Positions 34,064 to 42,518 of a stretch of DNA of 64,000 bases are shown here, one piece after another. The notes beneath the pieces are model-generated. The model saw nothing but the letters and a program-made list of their open reading frames with translations. It did not search any database and had not been told where the DNA came from. Both the position numbers and the translations under genes were made by a program. Source of the stretch: Streptomyces sp. A1136 (GTDB lineage Bacteria; Actinomycetota; Actinomycetes; Streptomycetales; Streptomycetaceae); contig NZ_SSBJ01000005.1 in assembly GCF_004795055.1 (NCBI RefSeq), forward strand, positions 62,001 to 126,000, read 5' to 3'. Position 1 is the stretch's first letter. Every line of letters begins with the position of its first letter.

Positions 34064-36664
34064 ATGGTGCTGACGACCTCCCCTCCCACCACCGGCCAGG
34101 AGCAGCATCGGCGGGTACGCCGCAGACCGGACCCGCAGAGCGTGGCCGCGGCGGTCTCGGCGGCGCTCTCGATGGGGGCCTACTGCCTGGCGATGGCCGT
34201 GCACGGCACGTACCCCTTCGGCGCCCGCTCCCGCGCGGTCAACGACCTGGGCAACCAGTTCGTGCCGTTCCACGCCCATCTGTGGGACCTGTTGCGCGGG
34301 GGGACCGAGGGGGACCTCCTCTTCAACTGGGGCAGCGGGTACGGGGTCCCTTTCCTCGCCGACTTCCTCACGTACCTGATGAATCCGTTCTCCTGGCTCG
34401 TCGCGCTGTTCCCCCGCGACCGGGTCGAGTTCCCGGTCTTCCTCGTCACCCTGCTGAGCATCGGGCTGGCGACGGCCCTGATGACGGTGTGGCTGGGTCG
34501 GTTGCGGCCGGGCCCGCCGTGGCCGCGCGCGGCTCTGGCGGTGGGCTACGGCGTCAGCGGCTGGACCGTGTCGAACGGCTTCGCCGACCCCATGTGGATG
34601 TGGGGGTTGGTGGCGCTTCCGCTGACCGGGTTCGCGTACGACTGGTGTCTGCGCCGCCGGCGCTGGGTGTCGGGCACGCTGCTGGTGACCGTGTGCTGGG
34701 CCGGCAACTTCTACACCGCCGCGATGGCCACCCTGGGGATGGCGCTGGTCCTGCTGGTCCGGCTGCTGCTCGACGGGCGGCCGTGGCCCGTCCGGCGCCG
34801 CGTCGCGCTGCGGGCCCTGTCGATGACGGCTGTCGGGGTGGCGCTGGTCGCCCCGGTGCTGACGGTGACGTTCCCGGCCTCGCGGGCGGCGCAGCCGGGA
34901 CCCGAGGTCCACTATCCGGGGCCACCCGCCTTCCACGACTACCTCGCCCATCTGCTGCCGGGCGGTTTCCACGCGAGCGCGCCCCAGATCTCGGTGGGCA
35001 TGCTGCCGCTGCTGCTCGTCCTGGCGTATCCGTTCCTCCGCCGGGTGCCCGGGAGGGAGCGGGTCGCCTGGTGCGTGCTGCTCGTCCTGGTGGCGCTGTC
35101 CTACGTCTGGACGCCGACGATCCTGCTCTGGCACGGCCTGGCCCTGCCCAACGGCGGCCCCTACCGGGCCTCGTTCACCCTCGCCGGGATGCTGGTGGCC
35201 GTGGCGTGGATGGCGCTGACCGCCCGGCCGCGCCCCCGCGAGCTGACGGCGGGCGCCGGGGTGCTGGGTGTGGTGATGGCCGTGGCCGGACCCAGCGCGT
35301 ACGTCACCGCCACCACCTGGACCCTGACCCTGGCCGGCGGCGCGGTGGTCCTGGCCCTGTTGCTGTCACTGTCGCGGCGCCGCGGCCGGACGGCGCGGAT
35401 CGTCCTGACGGGTGCGCTGCTCGGCACGGTGTTCGTCTCCACGGTGTTCACGGTGGTGTCGGTGACCGAGCAGCGGGACCGGGACGAGTGGTGGCGGCCC
35501 AAGCGGACGCTGGACGCGCAGTCGCTGGCGGCGCGGGGGGCGGTGCGGGCGGAGAACCGTTGGCCGGACCTGCGCAGCGAGCCCGGTCCGCACGAGTTCG
35601 CCGACAACGACCCGCTCCTGCTGGGCGGCCAGGGCGGCGCCTACTACAGCAGTTACCTGCCCGCCCGGACCGCGCGGACCCTGAGCGGGTTGGGGGCGGG
35701 CTGGTACATGGCGGGCCGGCACACCGTCGGCTTCGAGGATCCGGTCGGTCGGGCCGTCATGGGCGTGGGCAGCTACCTTGACCACGGCGGCGCGGACGGG
35801 TTCACCCGGCGGTCGGCGGACGCGTCCCCGGTGGTGACCTTGCGGCAGGGCGCGCCGGCGGCCGCCGCGGACACCGTGTTCGCCCGTCAGGAGCAGGTGT
35901 TGGGGGCGCGGGTCTACACCGTGCCGGCCGCCCGGCCGGCGGGTGGCACGGCGGCCGGGGCCCGGGCCGACGGCTCGTGGCGGCTGCCCCGCGGCGTCCG
36001 GAGCACGTTCGCCTTCTCCTGCGCCCCGGGGAGTTCGGCGATCGCGTACGTGCCCTGGTTCTCCGGCACCGTCGAGGCGCTCGGGGCGACCGAGCGGCTG
36101 TCGGGCGCATATCCCATGACGAACAACGGTCTGCTGCCGCTGGGCACCGTCACGGGCGCCGGCGAGGTGGCGCTGACGCTGACCGGCGACCGCGCCCAGG
36201 ACATCCCGCGCTTCCCCGTGGGCTGCCTGGACCGGGGTGCCCTCGACGCGGCGGTGGCACGTCTGTGGGCGTCCGGCCCGACCCGGGTGACGGCGGGCGG
36301 TCACACGATCGAAGCCGTCTTCCCGGCGCGCACCTCGGGAGGGACCGCCGTCGTGGCCGTTCCCGCCGTTCGGGGTTGGCGGTGTTCGGTGGACGGGGCG
36401 ACCGCGAAGGCGCCCGGCACGCTCGACGGGCTGATCGCCGTGCCGTTGGGATCGGGGGCGACCCGGGTGACCTGCGCGTACCGTACTCCCGGCCTGGCGG
36501 CGGGGCTCGCGGTGAGCGGGGTGGCCCTGGCCGTGCTGGTGACCGCGCTGACGGTGTCCTCGGCGCCGTTGGAAGGCCGGCGACGCGCCCTGTCGGCGTG
36601 CGCGGCCCGCCGGTTCGGGCGGCCGGGACGCCTCAAGCGACTCGGGGGCGAAGGGCCGGCCTGA
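34064..36664 (+). CDS. YfhO-like multispan membrane protein
   Basis: The ATG at 34064 gives 866 residues, with at least twelve membrane segments in the first 500 and one more near the C-terminus after a long extracellular region (about 510-830). DLGNQFVPFHAHLWDLLRGG and LLFNWGSGYGVPFLADF with YLMNPFSWLVALF are YfhO family landmarks. YfhO proteins resemble GT-C glycosyltransferases and decorate lipoteichoic acid in Firmicutes; the actinobacterial counterpart is uncharacterised. The upstream continuation of the frame overlaps the DUF72 gene and is not coding. Confidence 0.88.
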   Translation: MVLTTSPPTTGQEQHRRVRRRPDPQSVAAAVSAALSMGAYCLAMAVHGTYPFGARSRAVNDLGNQFVPFHAHLWDLLRGGTEGDLLFNWGSGYGVPFLADFLTYLMNPFSWLVALFPRDRVEFPVFLVTLLSIGLATALMTVWLGRLRPGPPWPRAALAVGYGVSGWTVSNGFADPMWMWGLVALPLTGFAYDWCLRRRRWVSGTLLVTVCWAGNFYTAAMATLGMALVLLVRLLLDGRPWPVRRRVALRALSMTAVGVALVAPVLTVTFPASRAAQPGPEVHYPGPPAFHDYLAHLLPGGFHASAPQISVGMLPLLLVLAYPFLRRVPGRERVAWCVLLVLVALSYVWTPTILLWHGLALPNGGPYRASFTLAGMLVAVAWMALTARPRPRELTAGAGVLGVVMAVAGPSAYVTATTWTLTLAGGAVVLALLLSLSRRRGRTARIVLTGALLGTVFVSTVFTVVSVTEQRDRDEWWRPKRTLDAQSLAARGAVRAENRWPDLRSEPGPHEFADNDPLLLGGQGGAYYSSYLPARTARTLSGLGAGWYMAGRHTVGFEDPVGRAVMGVGSYLDHGGADGFTRRSADASPVVTLRQGAPAAAADTVFARQEQVLGARVYTVPAARPAGGTAAGARADGSWRLPRGVRSTFAFSCAPGSSAIAYVPWFSGTVEALGATERLSGAYPMTNNGLLPLGTVTGAGEVALTLTGDRAQDIPRFPVGCLDRGALDAAVARLWASGPTRVTAGGHTIEAVFPARTSGGTAVVAVPAVRGWRCSVDGATAKAPGTLDGLIAVPLGSGATRVTCAYRTPGLAAGLAVSGVALAVLVTALTVSSAPLEGRRRALSACAARRFGRPGRLKRLGGEGPA

Positions 36665-36728
36665 CCGATCGGTGCCGCGCGCGGGGGCTGCTCCCGCGGC
36701 GGGCGTCACGACCTTGGGGAACGGCGGC

Positions 36729-38081
36729 TCAGGCCGGGTCCCTCGCGCCCTCGACGGTCGCCGCGGCGCCCCGGGCGGTATCGGCGGCGGCTTCGGCTTC
36801 GGCGGTACGGCCCTCCATCGCCCGCAGCCGGCGCAGGCCGGCGCGCCGCTGCACGAGGGAGAGCGCCGTGACCGCCGCGCCCAGCAGCACCCATCCCGCC
36901 GGTCCGGCCGGCATCACCGCGCCGGTCAACAGCAGCGGCCCGGCCGACTTCTGCACGGACTGGGACATCCCCGCGACGCCCAGGTAGGCCGCCCTCTCCC
37001 GGACCGGGGCGAGGCTGACCGCCAACTCCCAGGAGCTGACGGACCGCATCAGCTCCGCCGCCGTGGCGAGCACCGCCGCGACGAGCAGGCCGGCCGAGGC
37101 GCCCCAGGCCCCGGCTCCGGTGGACAGCGCCAGGAACACGCAGCAGGCGAGCAGGGTGACCCCGTACAGGGCAACCGCTCCGGCCGCCTGGCGCGGTCGA
37201 CCCACCTTCGCCGACACGCGCAGCTGGAGCAGCACGACGAGCACGGTGTTGACGACGAGGAAGGCCGGGACGAGGGCGTGCGGCGCGCGGGTGTGGGTGA
37301 CCAGCCACAGCGGCAGCCCGACGGCGAGGATCGAGTCGTCCAGGTTCATGGCGATGTCCAGCAGCACGAACCCCAGGTAACCGCGGTCGCGCCACGGACT
37401 CGACGCGGCCGGCGGCGGGCCCGCGGGGGCACCGGTCCGCGCCGCGACCCGTCCGTGGTCGCGCGGCTCGCGGGTGCGCCGGACCAGGAGGGCGGCCGCG
37501 AGGAAGGAGAGCGCGTTGGCCAGGATCAGGGCCTGGTAGGCCTCGCGGGTGCCGAGGGCGAGTCCGATCGCGGCGACGCCCGCGCCGATCGCGTAGCCGG
37601 CGTTCGCCGAGCTCCGGACGAGGGCCTGGTAGGTGGCCCGGCGTTCGCCGGCCACGCGGGTCGCGAAGAGCATCTCCAGCGTCTTGGCGGCCCTGTCCCC
37701 CAGGCTGGTGAGGGCCACGACCACCAGGAGCAGCTCGTACCGGGTGACGACGAGCAGCGCGCAGAGCGTGCCCAGGCGCAGGAGGTGGGCGGCGATCAGC
37801 AGCCGGCGGACGGGGAACCGGCCCGCGAGGTGCCCGGCGAGGGGTGAGCCCGCTATGCCGGCCACTCCGGCGGCGCCGAGCAGGATTCCGACCTGTCGGG
37901 CGTCGAGTCCGACGACGAAGGTGAAGTACAGGACACTGGCCGCGGCCCACACCCCCGTTCCCGACCGGTCCAGGAACTGCGCGAGCAGCATGATCCGCGC
38001 GTCCCGACCGCCGGGCGGCCTCCGCAGCCCGGCCAACAGGCCCCCCGGTCGGTCCTTACGCGTCATCGCGCCGCCCCGCAT
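36729..38081 (-). CDS. MFS transporter (efflux-like)
   Basis: The 450-residue protein starts at the ATG at 38081, where GGAGA lies 8 nt upstream. Eleven or twelve hydrophobic segments are present; LGAAGVAGIAGSPLAGHLAGRFPVRRLLI is the loop 2-3 region and LVRSSANAGYAIGAG corresponds to helix 5 of drug-proton antiporters. The C-terminus is Ala/Arg-rich and hydrophilic. Two perfect palindromes lie between its start and the divergent SpoIIE phosphatase, strongly suggesting repression by a MarR- or TetR-type regulator encoded elsewhere. Substrate unknown. Confidence 0.85.
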   Translation of the reverse strand: MRGGAMTRKDRPGGLLAGLRRPPGGRDARIMLLAQFLDRSGTGVWAAASVLYFTFVVGLDARQVGILLGAAGVAGIAGSPLAGHLAGRFPVRRLLIAAHLLRLGTLCALLVVTRYELLLVVVALTSLGDRAAKTLEMLFATRVAGERRATYQALVRSSANAGYAIGAGVAAIGLALGTREAYQALILANALSFLAAALLVRRTREPRDHGRVAARTGAPAGPPPAASSPWRDRGYLGFVLLDIAMNLDDSILAVGLPLWLVTHTRAPHALVPAFLVVNTVLVVLLQLRVSAKVGRPRQAAGAVALYGVTLLACCVFLALSTGAGAWGASAGLLVAAVLATAAELMRSVSSWELAVSLAPVRERAAYLGVAGMSQSVQKSAGPLLLTGAVMPAGPAGWVLLGAAVTALSLVQRRAGLRRLRAMEGRTAEAEAAADTARGAAATVEGARDPA

Positions 38082-38103
38082 GCCATTCTCCGTTCCCCCG
38101 GGT

Positions 38104-38129
38104 CATGTATCTCGATGTCGAGATACATG
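38104..38129. promoter_or_regulatory. Perfect 12-2-12 inverted repeat (operator 1)
   Basis: catgtatctcga-tg-tcgagatacatg is perfectly symmetric and AT-rich in a GC-rich background, 23 bp upstream of the MFS start. Its core atctcga-tg-tcgagat has the 7-2-7 architecture of MarR-family operators and matches the second palindrome at 38150. Confidence 0.75.
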
Positions 38130-38149
38130 GGGGAGCCTGCCCGATGAGA

Positions 38150-38165
38150 ATCTTGACGTCAAGAT
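38150..38165. promoter_or_regulatory. Perfect 16-bp palindrome (operator 2)
   Basis: atcttgacgtcaagat shares the layout of operator 1 (atct-y-ga-yg-tc-r-agat). The centres are 41 bp apart, about four helical turns, so two dimers would bind on the same face. It includes TTGACG, a possible -35 element. Confidence 0.75.
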
Positions 38166-38269
38166 AAATTTGCGTGTTCGGGAGGCCCGGCACGAGCGAC
38201 CACCACGCCGAGGGCCGCCGACAGTGCTACAACTGGGTGCGTGACCGATCCTTGCCACCCGTGCCGGGG

Positions 38270-40933
38270 ATGTCGGTGCGGTCACTGAGCAAAAATCGCC
38301 CGCGTAGCGTCGCCCGACAGGTATTCGTCCTCCAGGTGGCGATCGTGGTGCTGCTCGCGGCCGGTGCGGTCCTCGCCCTGTTGCTGCAGTCGCGCCACGA
38401 CGTGGACCGCGAGGCGCGCAACCGATCCGTCGCGGTCGCCGAGACGTTCGCGCACTCCCCCGGACTCCAGCAGGCGCTGCGCTCCCCCAATCCTTCCAAG
38501 ATCCTCCAGCCCGTCACCGAAGCCACCCGCGGCAAGGCCGAGGTGGACTTCATCGTGGTGATGGACACCAACGGGATCCGCTACACGCACCCGTTGCCCG
38601 ACCGCATCGGCAAACGGTTCGTCGGCACGATCGGCCCCTCCCTCGCCGGCCAGGTCCACACCGAAAGCGTGAACGGCCCCCTCGGCAAGGAGTTCCAGGC
38701 CGTGGTGCCGGTCTTCGACCAGAACCACAAGGTGGTGGGCCTGGTCTCCGCCGGCCTCAAGGTCAAGAACGTCACCGGCGTCGTGAACCGGCAGCTCCCC
38801 GTCATCCTCGGCGCCAGCGCCGTGGGCCTCGGCCTGGCCACCGCCGGATCGGCGCTGATCAGCCGGCGTCTGCGGCGGCAGACCCACGGCCTGGGCCCGC
38901 TTGAGATGACCCGGATGTACGAACACCACGACGCGGTCCTCCACGCCGTGCGCGAGGGCGTGCTGATCACCGACGGGAGCGGGCGGCTGCTGCTCGCCAA
39001 CGACGAGGCCACCCGGCTGCTGCGCCTGCCCCCGGACGCCGAGGGCCGGCTCGTCGAGGAGCTTCCGGGGCTGGACCGGCCCTTGGGCGAGCTCCTGAAG
39101 TCGGGCCGGGAGGCCACCGACGAGATGCACGAGGCAGGGGACCGCCTGCTGGTGATCAACCAGCGGCCGACCCGGCTGCGCGGGCGCCGGGAAGGCGCCT
39201 CGGTGACCATCAGGGACTCCACCGAGATGCGCGTCCTCAGCACCCGCGCCGACGCGACCCGCAGGCGTCTGAAGCTGCTGTACGACGCCGGTGTCGGCGT
39301 CGGAACCACCCTCGATGTGGAACGCACGGCCCAGGAACTGGCCGACGTGGCCGTCCCCCGCTTCGCCGACTTCGTCACCATCGACTTGGCCGAGCCCGTC
39401 CTGCACGGCGACGAGCCCACCTCCACGGCCGACCTGCGCCGCACCGCCGTCAGCGGCATCCGGGACGACTCGCCGCTCTACGAGCGCGGCATACTGATCG
39501 ACTTCCTGCCCTCCACCCCCCAGGCCCGCGGCCTCAGCAGCGGCCGGGCGGAGGTGGTGACCGACCTATCCGACGCGCCCGGCTGGTACGCCCAGGACCC
39601 GCCCCGGGCCCAGGCCATCATCGACTACGGCATCCACTCCCTGATCACCGCTCCCCTCAAGGCCAGGGGCACGGTGCTCGGGGTGGTCAACTTCTGGCGC
39701 TCGCGCAAGCCCGAGCCCTTCGACGAGGAGGACGTCTCGCTCGCCGAGGAACTGGTCGCCCGGGCCGGGATCACCATCGACAACGCGCGCCGGTACACCC
39801 GTGAACACGCCCTCGCCGTCACCCTCCAGCACAGCCTGCTGCCGCGCGACCTGCCGGAGCAGAACGCCGTCGAGGTGGCGCACTACTACCAGCCCGCGCA
39901 GTCCGGGGTCGGCGGCGACTGGTTCGACGTGATCCCGCTACCCGGCAGCCGCGTCGCGCTCGTCGTGGGCGACGTCGTGGGACACGGCCTGCACGCCGCC
40001 GCCACCATGGGCCGGCTGCGCACCGCCGTGCTCAACTTCTCCTCCCTCGACCTGCCGCCGGACGAGCTCCTCGCCCGGCTCGACGACCTCGTCCAGTACA
40101 TCGACCAGAGCACGGACGGCGCGGGCAGCGGCGCGGGCCTGCTCGGGGCCACCTGCCTGTACGCGGTGTACGACGCGGTCACCCAACGCTGCACGATCGC
40201 CCGGGCCGGGCACGTCCCGCCGTTCGTCGTCCGCCCCGACGGCCGGGTGGAGATGCCCGAACTGCCGCCCGGCGCCCCCCTGGGGCTGGGCGGGTTCCCC
40301 TTCGAGTCGGCCGAACTGGATCTGAGCGAGGGCACCCAGCTGGTGCTGTACACCGACGGACTGATCGAGGACAGGGCCCGGGACATCGAGGAGGGGCTCG
40401 ACCTGGTCCGCGCGGCGCTCGGACATGCCGACCGGGAGCCGGAGGAGACCTGCCGGGCCCTGCTCAAGGCGATGCTGCCGGTACGCCCCCGCGACGACGT
40501 GGCCCTCCTGGTGGCACGGACTTCGGCGCTCGGCGCGGACCGCATCGCGGAGTGGGCGGTGCCGTTCGAGCCGAGCGCGGTCGGCGGGATGCGGGCCCTC
40601 GCCGTCGCGAAGCTGGAGGAGTGGGGCCTGTCTGAGCTCGCCTTCGGCACGGAACTGGTGCTGAGCGAACTCGTCACCAACGCGATCCGGCACGGCGCCG
40701 CCCCCGTACGGCTGCGCCTGCTGCACGACCGGGTACTGACCTGCGAGGTCTTCGACAGCAGCAGCACCTCGCCGCACCTGCGCTACGCCGCCACGACGGA
40801 CGAGGGCGGCCGCGGACTCTTCCTGGTGGCCCAGATCAGCCGCAGGTGGGGCGTCAGGTACACCCCCGAGGGCGGCAAGGTCATCTGGTCCGAGCAGCAG
40901 TTGCCGGACGGGCCGGACGCCGGGGGGCCGTGA
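38270..40933 (+). CDS. Membrane sensor PP2C phosphatase (SpoIIE) with Cache-PAS-GAF-SpoIIE-HATPase
   Basis: The ATG at 38270 gives 887 residues. A membrane helix (about 17-37) and a second one (about 175-195) bracket an extracellular sCache/CitA-like sensor with VVMDTNGIRYTHPLPDRIGKRF. Then follow PAS (LHAVREGVLITDGSGRLLLAN), GAF (GVGVGTTLDVERTAQELAD onwards), the SpoIIE phosphatase (QSGVGGDWFDVIPL, VVGDVVGHGLHAAATM, LYTDGLIED) and an RsbW-like kinase fold (ELVLSELVTNAIRHG, DEGGRGLFLVAQIS). It probably senses a ligand outside the cell and controls an anti-sigma/antagonist switch. The ribosome site is weak, so the exact start is uncertain. Confidence 0.87.
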   Translation: MSVRSLSKNRPRSVARQVFVLQVAIVVLLAAGAVLALLLQSRHDVDREARNRSVAVAETFAHSPGLQQALRSPNPSKILQPVTEATRGKAEVDFIVVMDTNGIRYTHPLPDRIGKRFVGTIGPSLAGQVHTESVNGPLGKEFQAVVPVFDQNHKVVGLVSAGLKVKNVTGVVNRQLPVILGASAVGLGLATAGSALISRRLRRQTHGLGPLEMTRMYEHHDAVLHAVREGVLITDGSGRLLLANDEATRLLRLPPDAEGRLVEELPGLDRPLGELLKSGREATDEMHEAGDRLLVINQRPTRLRGRREGASVTIRDSTEMRVLSTRADATRRRLKLLYDAGVGVGTTLDVERTAQELADVAVPRFADFVTIDLAEPVLHGDEPTSTADLRRTAVSGIRDDSPLYERGILIDFLPSTPQARGLSSGRAEVVTDLSDAPGWYAQDPPRAQAIIDYGIHSLITAPLKARGTVLGVVNFWRSRKPEPFDEEDVSLAEELVARAGITIDNARRYTREHALAVTLQHSLLPRDLPEQNAVEVAHYYQPAQSGVGGDWFDVIPLPGSRVALVVGDVVGHGLHAAATMGRLRTAVLNFSSLDLPPDELLARLDDLVQYIDQSTDGAGSGAGLLGATCLYAVYDAVTQRCTIARAGHVPPFVVRPDGRVEMPELPPGAPLGLGGFPFESAELDLSEGTQLVLYTDGLIEDRARDIEEGLDLVRAALGHADREPEETCRALLKAMLPVRPRDDVALLVARTSALGADRIAEWAVPFEPSAVGGMRALAVAKLEEWGLSELAFGTELVLSELVTNAIRHGAAPVRLRLLHDRVLTCEVFDSSSTSPHLRYAATTDEGGRGLFLVAQISRRWGVRYTPEGGKVIWSEQQLPDGPDAGGP

Positions 40934-40944
40934 CCGTCACGTCG

Positions 40945-41412
40945 TCATTTCGGGTACTTCGGGCTCGGGTACACGCGGGACTGCTTGACGCTGCCGTACG
41001 CGAAGCTCGACTCGATGGACGCGATGCCGGGGATGGCGTGGATCCGGTCCCGGACGAGGGCCTCGTAGGCCTGGAGGCTCTCGATGACGACCCGCAACAG
41101 GTAGTCGCTGCTGCCGGCCATCAAGTAGCAGTCCTGGATGTGCTCGATGCCGGCGACGTGCTCCTCGAAGAGCCGGACCGCCTCCCCCGTGTGGCGCTCC
41201 AGCCGTATCCGCACGAAGACGGTGATCGGCAGTCCGAAGCCGACCTGGTCGACCATCGCGGTGTAGCCGCGGATGAGACCGGCCTCCTCCAGCCGGCGCA
41301 CCCGGCGCAGACACGGTGACGGGGACAGCCTCACGCGGTCGGCGAGGTCCTGGTTGGACAGGCGGCCGTCGGCCTGCAATTCGCGAATGATCTGGAGATC
41401 GACCGCGTCCAT
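40945..41412 (-). CDS. Lrp/AsnC-family transcriptional regulator
   Basis: The internal ATG at 41412 has AAGGAG and gives 155 residues: the Lrp helix-turn-helix (MDAVDLQIIRELQADGRLSNQDLADRVRLSPSPCLRRVRRLEEAGLI) and the RAM effector domain (ITVFVRIRLERHTGEAV, HIQDCYLMAGSSDYLLRVVIESLQAYEALVRDRI). These regulators sense amino acids. It is divergent from a DMT transporter/aminotransferase operon, probably its target. It converges with the SpoIIE gene, 11 bp apart. Confidence 0.92.
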   Translation of the reverse strand: MDAVDLQIIRELQADGRLSNQDLADRVRLSPSPCLRRVRRLEEAGLIRGYTAMVDQVGFGLPITVFVRIRLERHTGEAVRLFEEHVAGIEHIQDCYLMAGSSDYLLRVVIESLQAYEALVRDRIHAIPGIASIESSFAYGSVKQSRVYPSPKYPK

Positions 41413-41540
41413 CGTCACTCCTTGGCAGATTCTGCCCCCACGGTAGGTGTGGAAGGCAGAACTGGCAATCGCCTGCCCCGCCCGAAGCCCTAGCGTTGCC
41501 TTGTGGCCGAATCCGGCCCTCTCAGGCTGGAGGAACCTCC

Positions 41541-42518
41541 TTGGCAACGACGGAAAGCCGCCCCGCGGACGCGCCCGCGCCCGCCCCGCGCGTCTCGCCC
41601 CAGGCGCGCGGCATGCTGGCCCTGGCGGCGACGGTGGCGATCTGGGCCGCCTTCGCGCTCAGCGCGCGGGCCCTGAGCACGTCGTCCCTGCGGCCCGCCG
41701 ACGCCGCTCTGCTGCGCTTCGGCGTACCCGTCGTGGTCCTGGCTCCCGCGCTCTGGCGCCGCCGCCGGAGCATCGCGGCCGTGCGCCCGGCCACCGCGGC
41801 GAAGATCGTCTGTGGGGCGGGCGTGCCGTTCTTCCTGGCCGCGATGTACGGCGGTTCCCTGACGTCCGCGGCGTTCGTGGGCTCGCTGATACCGGGCATG
41901 GTGCCCCTGTTCGTCTCCGCGCTCATGATGGCCGGCGGGCGCGGCGCGCCGCGGGGCACACAGGCGGCGGGTCTCGCGCTGATCGCGGCGGGTGTCCTCG
42001 CCCTCGTGTGGCGCTACGTGGTGCCGGTGGACACCGACGTGCTGGCGGGAGCCGGGGTGCTGCTGCTGGCCAGCGGGCTGTGGGCGCTGTACACGGTGGG
42101 GCTCAAGGAGGTCGCGCTCGATCCGGTCGGGTCGATCGGGCTGCTGTGCGTGCCCTCGTTCGTCGTGATGGCGCTGCTGGTGCTGACCGGTGTGCTGCCC
42201 ACCGGCCTGGCGTCGGCCGCGGGCGGTGACATCGCCTTGTTCCTGGTGGTGCAGGGGCTCGGGGTCGGGCTGTGCGCGGGCCTGCTGTACGCGTTCGCCA
42301 TCCGGCGGCTGGGGGCCGAGCGCAGCTCGGTCTTCGGCAGCCTCAGCCCGGTCGCGGTCGTGCTGCTGGCCGTACCCCTGCTGCACGAGTCGCCGACGGT
42401 GAGCGTGCTCGTCGGCGTGCCCGTGATCACCGCGGGCGTGGTACTCGCCAACCGGCGCCCCGCCCCCGATCCCCTGTCCGCCCCCGTGTCCGCCCCCGTC
42501 ACCCCGAGGCTGCCCTAG
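41541..42518 (+). CDS. EamA/DMT transporter (probable amino-acid exporter)
   Basis: The TTG at 41541 is preferred because GGAGGAAC lies 6-13 nt upstream; an earlier TTG has no site. The 325-residue protein has ten predicted helices: MLALAATVAIWAAFALSARAL, RFGVPVVVLAPALWRRR, SAAFVGSLIPGMVPLFVSALM and AFAIRRLGAERSSVFGSLSPVAVVLLAVPLL (EamA second half). The downstream aminotransferase starts immediately after the stop codon and the divergent Lrp regulator suggests that an aromatic or branched amino acid is the ligand and substrate. Confidence 0.86.
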   Translation: MATTESRPADAPAPAPRVSPQARGMLALAATVAIWAAFALSARALSTSSLRPADAALLRFGVPVVVLAPALWRRRRSIAAVRPATAAKIVCGAGVPFFLAAMYGGSLTSAAFVGSLIPGMVPLFVSALMMAGGRGAPRGTQAAGLALIAAGVLALVWRYVVPVDTDVLAGAGVLLLASGLWALYTVGLKEVALDPVGSIGLLCVPSFVVMALLVLTGVLPTGLASAAGGDIALFLVVQGLGVGLCAGLLYAFAIRRLGAERSSVFGSLSPVAVVLLAVPLLHESPTVSVLVGVPVITAGVVLANRRPAPDPLSAPVSAPVTPRLP

